DNA from: an uncultured Aquimarina sp.
GTDB lineage: Bacteria; Bacteroidota; Bacteroidia; Flavobacteriales; Flavobacteriaceae
DNA length: 64,000 bases
Assembly (NCBI GenBank): GCA_947498935.1
Contig: CANMMM010000012.1
Span: forward strand, 62,001-126,000
Direction of reading: 5' to 3'
Position numbers and translations under genes: made by a program. Shown piece by piece: positions 34,501 through 38,094 of the stretch. The notes under the pieces are model-generated. The model ran no database searches. It was not told the DNA's origin and worked only from the letters and a program-made list of their open reading frames with translations. How positions within the stretch are numbered: the stretch's first letter is position 1; each line of letters starts with the position of its first letter.

Positions 34501-37485
34501 TAATCGTTCTTCGTGTGCTTCAATAAAATAGTCGATCAACTCGCCCAGTGTTTGGTATTCAAAAAACAGTGTTCTGGATAACCTGCCAAAAGACGCTTCT
34601 AGCCGATTGGTCAATCGATTGATCAATATAGAATCGATACCATAACTCTCGAAAGGAGCGTGCAACTCTAATTCGTCTTCTGAGACACTTAATTCTTTAG
34701 AAAGGATCTTCTTTATGTACTGTATGTATACAGTTTCAGTATTTTGATACGCTACACGCTTATTTTTTAAAGTAACTTTATTCTTTTCTCGCTGTTGATT
34801 GACTTCTACACCATTAAACGACCGAATCACAAATTCTCTAAAACTGATAATCACTTCACCTTCATTATCCAGTAAGTCTATATCATAATTGGTGATCTGC
34901 GAATGCTCTTTGTTGTTTTTACTTTTTTGAGCATACCCCCACAATGTGCCATCTGGGATTTCTTTATAGATGTTTACTTCTTTAACCCCAAAAGGGAGTG
35001 CTATATAATTTTCTTTCGCTAGCAACCACCCTACACAAGTTTGCAATGCACTATCCATGATCCCTACAGATAACACATACGCTGCTTCTTTAGGGAAATT
35101 GATTCGAGTCATCACCTCATCCTCGTTATAATAGCACCTATCTACTCCTGTATAACACTTCCCCAATACCAGATCCAAATCTGCCATTTTACCATACCAA
35201 TCACTACCCGTAATTTCATGAGGCATTCTCTTTTTTAGCGCCTCTACATCATATTTTTTAATTTTAGGAGTAATTTTTTTAGTCGTTACATTCCCTTGAC
35301 TGTGCAGTATTTTCGAAGTAGTATTCAGCGTATACACCTCGTACTGAGTTTCATCCTCGCGTGGCAATAGTCTAATATGCATTTCTTTAGGAGTGCCCTT
35401 TGCCCACTTCGGCGTTAGCCATATCACATCTTTTATTTGAGTAATTGCATTCGGTAGACTTCTATCAGCCGCAGCTCGTATCAGTTCTAGATAGGCAGCG
35501 CCTGGAAAAATTTTTGTCCCTCCTACCACATGATCTACAAGAAAGTCTTCTTCACCTGTAAATAAAGTAGTAAACTTTTGCTGTGTTAAATCCGAAGTAT
35601 TTGCATGCAATAAAGGATGTAGTTTCATGGCTACAGGTGCTACCGCTACAGTACTATCTTTTTGGGGCACCCAATATGATTTTTTAGCAAATGGATAGAT
35701 CGGCAAGTGTATTCTTTGTAGGTTTTTTTGAGCATAGCAATACTCCCATTTGATATCAACACCAGTCACCCAGTACTCGATCAACTGTTTATAATCTAGT
35801 TTTTTAAACGCTGTCACTAGTGCGGCATCCAGCTGTTTTGCATCGTTCTTTAATGCCGCTACTTTTTCTTTATTTTCATGAATATTACCCCAAAACATAG
35901 TAGCACTTGAAGCTACTTCTAGGTTCTCTACTTGTTCCAAAGCAATACGCAAGTTCTCTACCAATTCATCTATTGACTCCACAAGAGTAGCCCATCGGTA
36001 TGGCATTGACTCGCGTCCTACCTGAAGCGTGTAGGCTATCTGATGGCAATCTAATTTCTCTATCCCTTCTTCAGCCACTACGATTGTTTGCTCTTCTAGA
36101 AAACGGTGTAACTGTTTTATTTGTGTACGCACCTGATCTTTGGTATTAGCAGATAGACAAATTATTGCTTTATCCCCTAAGCGATAGTCTTGATACTCCG
36201 ATGGCTTATGAGTGGGCTCCGAAAGTAATATTGCGGCATTTACATTACTAAAACCGTAACTATTGAGTAACACCTTTTTCGGTTCGGAATGCTCCCATGA
36301 AACCCCCTCTGTTAAAAAAGTAACTCCGTGATGATCCTCTGTAATATTCGCATTCAGTGATTTTCCTTTGAGTCCTTTAATTGATGGAATATATTGATAC
36401 TTCATCGCTAAAATTGCTTTCATCAAAGAATACAATCCAGAAGCCGCATGTGCATGCCCCAAATTGGGTTTTATAGTACTCACATAACAGGGGTTTTCAT
36501 TTGTTTTAAACACATCTATAATCGCATTTGCTTCTACTGCATCCCCAACTAATGATGAGATTCCGTGTGCCTCTATATAATTTATCTCTGATGGTTGTAC
36601 CTGTGCCGTAGTCAATACTTCTCTAAAAAGAGCAGCCTGTTGGTCTTGGCTAGGTTGCGCAAAAGAATCCGTTTTCCCTCCTGAGTTATAACCACTCCCT
36701 TTAATCACTCCATAACTAGTATATTTTTGCGTATCCTCCAGATTCCCCCTGTGTAGTAACAGCGCACCACAACCTTCGGAAGAACGGTATCCTAACGCCT
36801 CATTCGAAAAACTATTAATGTCATTATTGGTAGACTCAAATGCAGTGGGTGTTACCTCCCCTTTTTTCCAAGGCTCTAAAAACAGCGAAATCCCTCCTAC
36901 AATTGCATAATCGCACTCTCCTTTTTCTAGCGATATTTTGGCATGATGCAACGCTACATATATACTAGAACACGTGCTATTTATAGCCATAGAAGGCCCT
37001 TTTAAATCTAATAAATACGAAATTCTATTGGCTAAAAATGAAGTTACATTTCCCGGAATTACAAAATCTTGATACGAAAGATCCGCATCTGACACCTTGC
37101 GATAATAAGACGCAAAATCAAACCCATCATAGGCAACAAATACGCCTACTTTTTTCCCTTTTAGATATGACAATTTTAGACCTGCATCCTCGATAGCGCC
37201 CCAACAAGACTCTAAAAGAAGTCTTTGACGAGGATCTGTAAATCGGGCAACCCCACCCGATAATTTAAACAAAGTAGCATCAAAACTAGTAATGTCCTCT
37301 AAGTACATTCCTAAAACATCCTCTCTATTACCCCATTTTTTTTCTGTACTAGCGCATAATAAATCCCAGCGCTCTTTACTCATTTGCTTTATAAAAGAAC
37401 CTTCTTCTAATAACGTTTTCCAAAACTCATGCGTAGAATCACATCCTTCTACCCGTATTGACATTCCTATAATCGAACAATCCAT
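11401..37485 (-). CDS. Giant seven-module trans-AT polyketide synthase with terminal TE
   Basis: A single 8694-aa protein. Order: KS1-DH-ACP / KS2-ECH-ACP-ACP-ACP / KS3-DH-KR-ACP / KS4-DH-ACP / KS5-DH-KR-ACP / KS6-ACP / KS7-DH-KR-ACP-TE. No AT domain is present, so malonyl units come from the separate AT-ER protein. All seven KSs keep the Cys and both His. The three KRs keep the Tyr and the Asp of the B-type motif. Only modules 3, 5 and 7 have a KR. The start at 37485 gives a KS immediately at the N-terminus, so the chain is received from a separate upstream protein. It ends with a type I thioesterase for hydrolysis or macrolactonisation. Details of each module are given separately. Confidence 0.97.
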   Translation of the reverse strand: MDCSIIGMSIRVEGCDSTHEFWKTLLEEGSFIKQMSKERWDLLCASTEKKWGNREDVLGMYLEDITSFDATLFKLSGGVARFTDPRQRLLLESCWGAIEDAGLKLSYLKGKKVGVFVAYDGFDFASYYRKVSDADLSYQDFVIPGNVTSFLANRISYLLDLKGPSMAINSTCSSIYVALHHAKISLEKGECDYAIVGGISLFLEPWKKGEVTPTAFESTNNDINSFSNEALGYRSSEGCGALLLHRGNLEDTQKYTSYGVIKGSGYNSGGKTDSFAQPSQDQQAALFREVLTTAQVQPSEINYIEAHGISSLVGDAVEANAIIDVFKTNENPCYVSTIKPNLGHAHAASGLYSLMKAILAMKYQYIPSIKGLKGKSLNANITEDHHGVTFLTEGVSWEHSEPKKVLLNSYGFSNVNAAILLSEPTHKPSEYQDYRLGDKAIICLSANTKDQVRTQIKQLHRFLEEQTIVVAEEGIEKLDCHQIAYTLQVGRESMPYRWATLVESIDELVENLRIALEQVENLEVASSATMFWGNIHENKEKVAALKNDAKQLDAALVTAFKKLDYKQLIEYWVTGVDIKWEYCYAQKNLQRIHLPIYPFAKKSYWVPQKDSTVAVAPVAMKLHPLLHANTSDLTQQKFTTLFTGEEDFLVDHVVGGTKIFPGAAYLELIRAAADRSLPNAITQIKDVIWLTPKWAKGTPKEMHIRLLPREDETQYEVYTLNTTSKILHSQGNVTTKKITPKIKKYDVEALKKRMPHEITGSDWYGKMADLDLVLGKCYTGVDRCYYNEDEVMTRINFPKEAAYVLSVGIMDSALQTCVGWLLAKENYIALPFGVKEVNIYKEIPDGTLWGYAQKSKNNKEHSQITNYDIDLLDNEGEVIISFREFVIRSFNGVEVNQQREKNKVTLKNKRVAYQNTETVYIQYIKKILSKELSVSEDELELHAPFESYGIDSILINRLTNRLEASFGRLSRTLFFEYQTLGELIDYFIEAHEERLKELVGQGETVSYEEEQLKSDDNTILATTGKRFVALEDNRTSDGIQSSNLDIAIIGLSGRYPGAQNMNEFWENLKEGKDCITEIPKDRWDINDFYHAARGTAGKSYSKWGGFIEDVDKFDPLFFNIAPKEAKLMDPQERLFLQTVWEAIEDANYTRDQLKSKNENNVGVYVGAMFQDYSLLGVEQSKHGAPVSDGIAANIANRVSYFFNFNGPSLTLDTMCSSSLTAIHMACQGLQTGDAQIAIAGGVNVSVHPNKYLMLCQKQFLSSRGKCESFGSEGNGYVPGEGVGAVLLKPLAKAKSDGDRIYGVIKGSSLNHGGKTNGYTVPNPNAQAAVIKETIRKAGVSAENFSYIEAHGTGTSLGDPIEITGLTKAFQSEKKQYCHIGSVKSNIGHCESAAGISGVTKILLQMKHKQLVPSLHSKTRNPNIDFDTTPFKVQQELMSWDSKDHLPRLAGISSFGAGGSNAHLIIEEYQTEATAPYVSEKPALLIISAKNKARLQEQVQNLTNYVAIHTDVNLHELAYTTQMGREAMEERLAFVIKDSDDLLIQLNNYLAGNRENIFTGNSKKEKNNVALHGDERSKYIELAIQNRELSALAQLWIRGVSIDWNLLYKEGNIPKKISLPTYSFAKGSYWYNNIPSNNPLKNNNKMKKLNTIPIWETEQMKKVRDIVVDTNLIKVTFLEEKTIAIVRIESKSSKNMFTPKLIDHLQKTFLDLKHLEELKVVIVTGYDNIFCLGGSHEALSDIASKKTRFTDHPFLYRGFLEFDVPVITAIQGHAFGGGLLFGLYGDIVLMSETSIYTANFMKYGFTPGMGATFILGNKLGKPLATEMMFTAKQLTGEEIKSRGTSVIVTKDVLGEAIKIAKDLSAKPKKSLQVLKANISEEVLLELHDHISKEEKMHELTFHTEEVQTRISKSFNNQPSQKKEPENEGGTKIKLSTVDPEVSVNNSIDVATTANSTHKIVLESLDKAEVPTDSVTEEVRIPTEHTNQRTPMNIEAKLKEQLAQLLHLPSDQIDEEDAFIDLGLDSISGVELVNAINTFFDTSLEAIILYDYHTIAKLSVLIAETSDWMPASSDSIAYTDASVTETPSVATKATKITLDRTTAYVPDTKLEATSTVVHQSSQAKNIGITTKLKEQLEQLLHLPSDQIDEEDAFIDLGLDSISGVELVNAINTFFGTSLEAIILYDYHTIAKLSVLIAETSDWMPAPSDSIAHTDASVTKTPSVATKITLDRATTYVPDTKLEATSTVVHQSSQAKNIGITTKLKEQLEQLLHLPSDQIDEEDAFIDLGLDSISGVELVNAINTFFGTSLEAIVLYDYHTIAKLSVLIAETSDWMPVSSDSIAHTNTSVSETSSVATKATKITLDRTTPYVPDTKLEAASSAVYQSPQQLVSSQNGAMKSLPIIEEQIPKVSELKEGLYNPALDSQQIEKDATTSSDIAIIGMSGRFPEAANTAEFWENLKNGKASITEVPERKWAIDQFFSEDKELEGKSYSKWLGSLDDEDKFDPLFFNISPIEAERMDPQQRVFLEECWKAMEDANYTNTELSEQKCGVFVGAGQGDYGSNLPPEGMDSNTFTGSSLSIMAGRISYHLNLDGPAIAIDTACSSSLVAIHQACQSIKAGECAVALAGGVYVMTSEQMHIVTSKSGMLSEDGKCHTFDNDANGFVPGEAVGVLLLKSLEQAVLDNDSIYGVIKGSAINQDGKTNGITAPSVASQTRLEKEVYEKSKVDPSTITYVESHGTGTKLGDPIEIKALKSSFGAFTQKENYCGIGSVKSNVGHTLTAAGVVSVIKVLLALKHKQIPPTLNYNKLNEHIRLEGSPFYINTTLKYWETHDNELRKAAVSSFGFSGTNAHLVVEEYPQKVMGTSATATPSIILLSAKNQDRLHAYIKKYIAFLDANTEVNVSDIAYTLQLGRDHFEERLALVVHNAQELKMQLENVLHGDLTNVYTGNTKRDKNNVEVSRQKVAADLKSAISNNTIEVFAQLWVQGVPIDWNVLYGAGNLPHKISVPGYPFAKERYWLEAHSESETPQKGKLHEMIHENISTLYEQVFKVDFSGNEFLFKDHQLQATGILPGAAYIEMGYASASFSGIHDINVIEDVQWLSPISSLGEPQEIRIKLEWLDSKVQYQVYQGQDQDLIQHSAGYLSKDTLAKGELLDIQKIKNESIASMDGEMFCVEIKNKSGIKLGTAFQTVKHVWKRQDDILAAIVVDDSTSYGHMTRYLDAVIQSMAVMGQFENKMLPHKIDRLELHQQLEGNAYCYMSSFVIINDQIKVNAILVNEMGETLCKFEGLTFKSIEIKLTKSTANTLLYLEDEWEDKELITKDIDVATHAYTLIYLKENGGYPITVPEGFDFYELEITATTHEALLYDIVSIVKAKLEATDKAQEILLLSDTASYHSVSFLSGFVKTARLERNNLKIRLVSLAIDQGLDIQKIVKAEANNTDHIVRYAHGVRQVKQLRNTSLSTTGKFEIHKGALWVITGGSGKLGKLYSDYLVAKGAQVLLVGRRASIERTLNSNVDYISCNLSTASLEKLKLHISSKGVKLQGVIHAAGVLADSWLANKTKSEIEQVFEPKLAVLELFNLFQSLQGQFFLGFSSIASVIGNVGQVGYASANAWMDAFINEKAQQLDLDTSGSKYISINWPYWSEGGMQIDSLKVEEMSNEFGVHALTNTIGIQAFEEIMNSSKNGSIAVLYGNEQKITNTLLQTQKESEVHTEEHLEPTEQIDIHQGVLTENIAIYLKEKVNQVLKIPLHKIEMDKMLDEYGFNSISMTNFVNLINKEVGVKLSPTLIFEHRTLDSLLTYLIEDFSIPFAKKLNLSMTQTEAVEAVTTQSEQSDTMKRSFVQPSKFQSHKKSNDSASKDMAIIGMSGVFPKSNTIEEFWDNLCNQKDMISEIPEDHFDYKPWFSEDQSKEDRLYCKWGGFIDDIDKFDAAFFNISPNEAKLMDPQMRILLQSIYNTCEDAGLINTIKGTNTGVYIGHANSEYFTNFIETHKPITPHDLTGNYLSNIPNRVSFFFNLSGPSITISTACSSSLAAVQNAFDDISLGKCDQAFVGGVNLILNSSHYRHFCSMGALSPTGRCHTFDQKADGYVPAEAIASILIKPLDKAIKDGDHIHAVIKGGAVSHGGRTPSITAPSVDGEVTTLERAWESAGIAPESLDYVEAHGTGTKLGDPVEINALKKAFKKHTIDKNTKNACYVGSAKAHLGHTEGSAGIVGLIKAVLTLKHKKIPAMPGFEKLNPYINLEGSPLKINTEPIALNQERSHPLRAGISSFGFGGAYAHVVVEEYKQSTKKRYTSNHPIAIVLSAKNEESLQKQIVNLNTFVRKNKEVSVHDIAYTLQLGREQMDVRLAFVVNDRAEFIHTLEALLQGQSKGVVTNYGDQKHDDYTYDINDKEAIQAILKKKQMDVLTKLWVSGASIDWELLYDTENRPTIISLPTYPFIKESYWVAETKQPKGNTQKSYLYPLLHQNNSTLNDQCFISEFNGEESFLEDHKLKGVPVLPGVAYLEMAVRAGETSSEKKVTQLRNVTWSTPIFVDHDPKQVQISIFSEKDDVCYEVYCVTNHITEQQQKEEVINSQGTLGFAVLKQPLPKNIDVIKNRLFDQKSGDECYKLLAELGLTLGTSFQSVETLYYNNEEALSKITYTADQEYILQPGLLDSIFQTCIGFIFNKKESLGIPFNVKSINIYDDLSETFWCHVIRKVDKNTGKTIHYDMDLLSEKGEILISFVEFVLLPVDGFKRSLKTEMHADAYEKQEAELIPSSSEISVVSEDNLVSKVQVVIKQLASEILGLDIRRFVHDKEFGDFGFDSVMMTKFANQLNTYYSIDLLPTTFFNYGTINELSAHIVEEYVDQVKSVHKEKDGVNKQAPIVNHENKIEETTKFSRRKKRFVKQSEDVVSGQTIPSTAPIAIIGMSGSFPGASDLGEFWKHIRDSEDLITEVPKDRWDWKQYYGDPKKEKGKTKAKWGGFIKDIDKFDPLYFNISPREAELMDPQQRITLEAVYQALEDGGISLDTIKGSNTGIFIGVSGSDYSILINKHTDHYNQAQFSTGSAHSVLVNRISYLLDLHGPSEPIDTACSSSLIAIHRAVENIRLGHSDMAIAGGVNALLSPEVTLSFSQAGMLSEDGRCKTFDQSANGYVRGEGVGVIILKSLDKAEADGDHIYGVIRGTAENHGGKANTLTSPNPKAQKDVLLQAYRSADIDPRDVSYIEAHGTGTPLGDPIEIEGLKLAFKELYKEQNLTIPETPHCSVGSVKTNIGHLESAAGIAGVIKVLLSLQHKMLPGNVHLKTPNEYLKLNNSPFYLQEETKAWETTTNKSRIAGISSFGFGGANAHIVVEEYVPPHTEAYTSDAGTIIVLSAKNKDRLVARANDLQEYVAAHPDANMYAIGYTLQLGREAMDERLAFVAKDLEEVATHLTSYLEQGTATVFEGNIRKEQQTFILEGNAGKAYIETAIREKELSSLAQLWVQGGAIDWSLLYGEHKLQKLSLPTYPFARDRYWIPSVDEKKSSLGVQKQLHPLVHENNSSLREQRFVSEYTGDELFLSDHKVKGEKILPGVAYLELARAAGSLSLEAPITSLKDIVWLQPIRVNGHPEKIEISLFDEDSSVINYDVYSTSETSEVIHSQGKLSTETLVSPSAIDIDSIKRSLPNTKNGLECYKLFKGLGLDYGDSFQGIDQLYYSDSASLSKIRLSSDADYILSPGLLDSALQTCIGLSFSASEGLFLSLPFSVKEVFIYGSVQDTVWCYVRRSSSHTSGGKFSSYDIDMLSDSGAVLLSFKGFVTLPLPKSEKKKADDNVVSPIVPKELDLHLYKHSWIETAISNDSESSGFSASSPLILLAGGSVELSDLLTDTLEAEVVSVLEDTPSDYYHKIVEHVRSLLKGKEARSLFVLYNNSEAIDYSFISGLLKTAAQEGGKFRGKTIGVPSLSVRDLDSLAAIIEAEVLDVAKEVRYINKTREVLAIDRLATDVPPKAGYTIKEGGVYLITGGCGGLGHIFAQHISQTKGTQLIVTGRRTESALEPSVLSSLNARYYSCDVTDQSSVEALIKSCIDTYGKLDGIIHSAGVVRDSFIFNKTREESTSVLNPKINGAKFLDQATKELPLDFMIYFSSISGVLGNIGQSDYASANAWLDRYAVYRNNLCTEGKRSGITISIDWPLWKDGGMQIAKENEQYMQEKLGLYALPTDQGIRVLDTFLQKGITGGIVVYGKREKLERTLELDTKKSSVPSKSSTVVIPSVSSGSLGDLENRLREVVGELLKIGIEDIELDVDFSEYGVDSIMMMNMMTIIEDSFGVTLEPTAIVNYPNISLLAAYLAEETDITSLAATPKIPTNVDDTLFKDRSTDAPVLVPKAKDRERKKHRNKERKSKRVAQEGKIAIIGMSCHLPGSDNLEEYWDNLKSGKDLISDVPEDRWNSLDFYAAEGGLNKAYTRKGGFIKNPGMFDAAYFKISDQDAISMDPQQRIALEMSRSLLAHAGYQKEELYNSNTGVYIGAKDNNYVKNNYHLLPEGAHQHVIVNNISNMIAARISDFYNLKGTSHVIDTACSSSLVAIHQGCDAILEGKTDMAIAGGVSIMVDAFSHIGFSQAGVLSRDGKSYVFDERAQGFVMGEGGGLVLLKSYAQAKLDGDHIYGVISGSSVNNDGKTMGLTVPNKEGQKEVIAQALSKNTIDPRTITYYEAHGTGTLLGDPIEVRAATEVYQRLSTDSTAKQYCAIGSVKSNLGHTITSAGVSGLIKILLQLQHQTLVPTLHCERPHPRFKFEESPFYPNTVAKPWQVEESSKRKAAISSFGFGGTNCHMIIEEEENGVHTRKPLPVDRMSNNYYWLGYAIRKSDVQQEAPLTEHTIGGSASKEVAKDTGFVVSLLQKQLSELLHIDADEIATDENFMDMGIDSVQLISLVKKLESIIDEELYPTLFFEYQNIEALSAFLMEEYPDKFGTTVTSLAGTIDDVLTVKDTIDVAEKNDTKEVLLQLPKSSPLNFKASAANSNNTEDKDPIAIIGIHGVFPDASTKEELWDHIYTQKDLIKEIPKDHFDYSPWYDTDPNAENMMYCKWGSFIDNVDKFDASFFNISPTEAAMMDPQLRYMLQVLYGTAEDAGAIQNIKGTNTGLYVGVCFHDYIQNMMEQGHKVDPHEGTGNAATMLANRPSFYFNLSGPSMTIDTACSSSLVALHTAVKAIENGDCDQAFVAGANLLLASHHYRYFCSIGALSKTGRSHTFDQKADGYVPGESVAAILLKPLSKAEADGDKIYGIIKGGAVSHGGYTPSITAPSVDGEMNVLVKAWKDAAINPYTLGYIEAHGTGTKLGDPIEVNALKKAFNTYDVQHKEDASIAIGSAKAHIGHTEGAAGIVGIIKAILSINNKVIPAMPKFETMNKYIQLEASPFYINSVSEKWETKDNAPRRAGVSSFGFGGAYAHIVVEEYMPTDKEAYTSDTATIIVVSAKNKDRLAAKAQDLIRYIEANPATSIYDIGYTLQLGRESMDERLAFIANDLTALSITLSNYLKGDTQHVYTGNTKENKKVLSKDTAAVSRVKAAIRDNELATVAQLWVEGVSIDWNLLYGSNTPKKVSLPTYPFAKNRYWIPEAEVTDQILGSQPQLHPLLHSNESDLSGQKYESIYSGKESFLADHRVNGKKILPGVAYLELAREAGSLSTRNSVYQLKDITWLSPIHVNGSPQKVHTRIYPVDEGIGYDIYTHKDTEKQLHSQGRLLTGIPSSPSDYDLEALQQQFSESKSKDYCYTMFKELGLEYGPSFQGIEKLWYSESQVLSKVSLPMDASYVLSPGILDSALQTCIGLTIGANSLDVSLPFSVQEVTIYKALTSTVWCYVRKRAEDTNNDTFFTFDIDVLDDAGAVLLTFRDFVAFPLKQLTPTDKDAEVVAPEAKEEASCYKPVWSVSPVVSSKQHTDKQLILLAGSTADVADKMAKELQVEVIALQNTSALGFFQEVLEKVQESMKLKINIDISLVYANESYHHFSFISGLLKSTVLENSKIKAKTIGVDGVAIDDVPALITILHSEKGSDASEVRYVKEERSIKSLEPIALPSVVNDTTSIKEGGVYLITGGFGGLGQIFATHIDQTKGTKIILTGRSELNQDKKAFLSSLSEASYQICDVGSKEDVSTLIAEVHARYGQLDGIIHSAGTLNDSLLINKTSEETMTVLSSKLLGARHLDEAVGDAPLDFMVFFSSISGVLGNIGQSDYAAANAYLDSYSLYREEQRLAGHRSGRTLSINWPLWENGGMRVHTDTEEYLKNQFGMFPLPNLEGVQVFEQLVRETENQVAVFFGLKDKIDKMLLPSATVATATEATEDASILQTRVMSRIQQMVSDLLKLPLEDISLEEDLRDYGLDSILLMRFGNTLNAQYELSLLPTVFLNYPTIESLASYLLDGYSESILKHEGGNTLSNDTEALQKVVASTDGISSEEEVAVVDAPNAISTILKDHPEVVVFNDTIDVATSDAITIILPGMPGIVDGYYELASHFSAHSQVYGIHMQGVLADTPVLSSIEAMATYILDILNKVAVAAPIRLVAHSYGALVVYEMLKQIASLENSIEIDSVIFIDSYSNTLKLKVQERVGIFIRSFLPDTALDIEKIVRKIVSKPLAKRKVAVYEFLKSEGIEIGEDIFNRLWLVYDTSMRIKYTLSDTLATSITLIRAKGSFLEGTASDMGWGKYFKEVKVIDSSADHFSVFKEPYCSEWFPKINK
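16680..18378 (-). other. PKS module 6: KS6-ACP only
   Basis: KS6 (~6370-6800) has Cys6542 in TACSSSL and complete histidine motifs. ACP Ser6889 is in MGIDSV. No processing domain lies between them, so the module either leaves a beta-keto group or passes the chain on. The usual post-KS linker is short compared with the other modules. Confidence 0.85.
18520..22779 (-). other. PKS module 5: KS5-DH-KR-ACP
   Basis: KS5 (~4903-5338) has Cys5076. The DH (~5515-5785) has His5545 and Asp5704. The KR has TGGCGGLG near 5982, Tyr6122 in SDYASANAW and VRD at the stereo motif (B-type Asp kept). ACP Ser6276 is in GVDSI. It is predicted to give an enoyl unit. Confidence 0.87.
22930..25920 (-). other. PKS module 4: KS4-DH-ACP
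   Basis: KS4 (~3856-4285) has Cys4028. The DH (~4460-4735) has His4492 in DHKLKGVPVLP and Asp4657 in LLDSIFQT. ACP Ser4808 is in GFDSV. As in module 1, a complete-looking DH stands without a KR. KS4 closely resembles KS7 (shared SAKAH-GHTEG and SVDGE blocks), suggesting duplication or similar substrates. Confidence 0.85.
26070..30195 (-). other. PKS module 3: KS3-DH-KR-ACP
   Basis: KS3 (~2431-2860) has Cys2601 and motifs ESHGTGT and KSNVGHT. The DH (~3030-3300) has His3062 but Ala where the HxxxGxxxxP Gly should be, with Asp3221 in LDAVIQ. The KR (~3340-3720) has TGGSGKLG, Tyr3608 and the LAD variant of the LDD motif, predicted B-type. ACP Ser3766 is in GFNSI. It should make a double bond next to the branch if the DH is active. 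Confidence 0.85.
30327..31512 (-). repeat. Tandem coding repeat: three near-identical ACP units
   Basis: Three direct repeats of ACP plus linker, offset by 402 and 393 bp (134 and 131 residues between active serines). Units 2 and 3 share long identical stretches, including the linker (SSQAKNIGITTKLKEQL), so they duplicated recently or are kept alike by conversion. The first and last edges diverge where the unit joins its neighbours. Confidence 0.92.
30480..34358 (-). other. PKS module 2: KS2-ECH-ACP-ACP-ACP (beta-branching module)
   Basis: KS2 (~1043-1467) has Cys1215 in TMCSSSL. A crotonase-fold ECH domain (~1650-1915; GHAFGGGLLFG near 1774) follows; its place matches the decarboxylating ECH2 of HMG cassettes. 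Then come three ACPs with serines 2024, 2158 and 2289. Tandem ACPs plus an in-line ECH mark the module where the HMG synthase set builds the branch. Six residues after each active serine is Leu, not the Trp reported for many branching ACPs. Confidence 0.9.
34486..37485 (-). other. PKS module 1: KS1-DH-ACP
   Basis: KS1 is residues ~1-425, with Cys172 in STCSSI. The first His motif is EAHGISS instead of EAHGTGT and the second is GHAHAASG, so the site residues are present in an unusual setting. The DH (~622-885) has His652 in DHVVGGTKIFP and the Asp in MDSALQT, so it looks competent, yet no KR precedes it. ACP has Ser952 in GIDSI. A trans-acting KR, or use of the DH on a unit formed elsewhere, would be needed. 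Confidence 0.85.
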
Positions 37486-37731
37486 AGCTATAAAACAATT
37501 TATTTTTTGATTATTTTTCTCTTTCCTAATACAACCCTCTGTTGTACCATATAGTCATGCTGTGATTTTTCGTCAGAAATCACAAGGCATTATTTATTAA
37601 TAAATTATAGTAATCAGTTGCTCCATGTAAAAGACCGCGGAGCGTATTCTAAAGGAGTACATTGTTTAACATGTACTAATGAGGTTCACCTCGGAGTAGT
37701 TATCCTGTAGAGGATACACAACATTATGATA
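37486..37731. promoter_or_regulatory. Structured leader upstream of the giant PKS
   Basis: No gene seen. It holds four clear hairpins in 160 bp: TGTGATTT...AAATCACA (37561-37584), GTACAT...ATGTAC (37657-37676), GAGGT/ACCTC (37681-37692) and TATCC...GGATA (37701-37716). It is the only non-repeat DNA before the 26-kb gene, so it probably contains its promoter and perhaps an RNA leader. No known riboswitch class is recognised. Confidence 0.45.
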
Positions 37732-37893
37732 GAAGTGGTTTAAACTTTTTTCAATTTGCTATAAAAACGATCTTTTGCACTCAAATTTTGCAATTTTTAA
37801 GTTCCGTAGCGCTGCTATGCAACTAAAAAATTGCTGTATTTGATCACAAAATCTTGGTTTTTCGCTGAAATCAAAACAAGTGTAAATCACTTC
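37732..37893 (-). repeat. MITE-like palindromic element, family B copy 3
   Basis: About 162 bp, inverted relative to copy 1. It begins GAAGTGGTTTAAACTTTTTT and ends GTAAATCACTTC, with the full set of inner complementary arms. Confidence 0.85.
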
Positions 37894-37938
37894 ATTATAT
37901 AATTGAATAATTACGAACTTAGCCCTATTTGATTTTTT

Positions 37939-38026
37939 GGGCGTTACCACAAGGGTCGGGCTATCCGCTGTATCTTTTGGCAGTGCTAAGGCACTACCAA
38001 AAGGATGCCGCTGCTATCCCTAACGC
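37939..38026 (-). repeat. Repeat family A, copy 3 (hairpin subtype)
   Basis: Begins GGGCGTTACCACAAGGGTC and ends ATCCCTAACGC. The core is a stem-loop, CTTTTGGCAGTGC...GCACTACCAAAAGG, shared with copies 6 and 7 and different from the core of copies 1, 2, 4 and 5. Confidence 0.85.
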
Positions 38027-38094
38027 ATAACCACCGTTATCTGATTAAAGCAGTGGAATACACGAAATATGAAGTATATATATCAAAGAGAGTG

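Noticed and set aside
12128-34531. Many plus-strand frames of 60-126 codons opposite the giant PKS
   Set aside because: Antisense shadows of conserved PKS domains, without starts, signals or recognisable products.
37759-37950. 63-codon minus-strand frame
   Set aside because: It lies mostly within repeat B copy 3 and is a by-product of that repeat, with no upstream signals.
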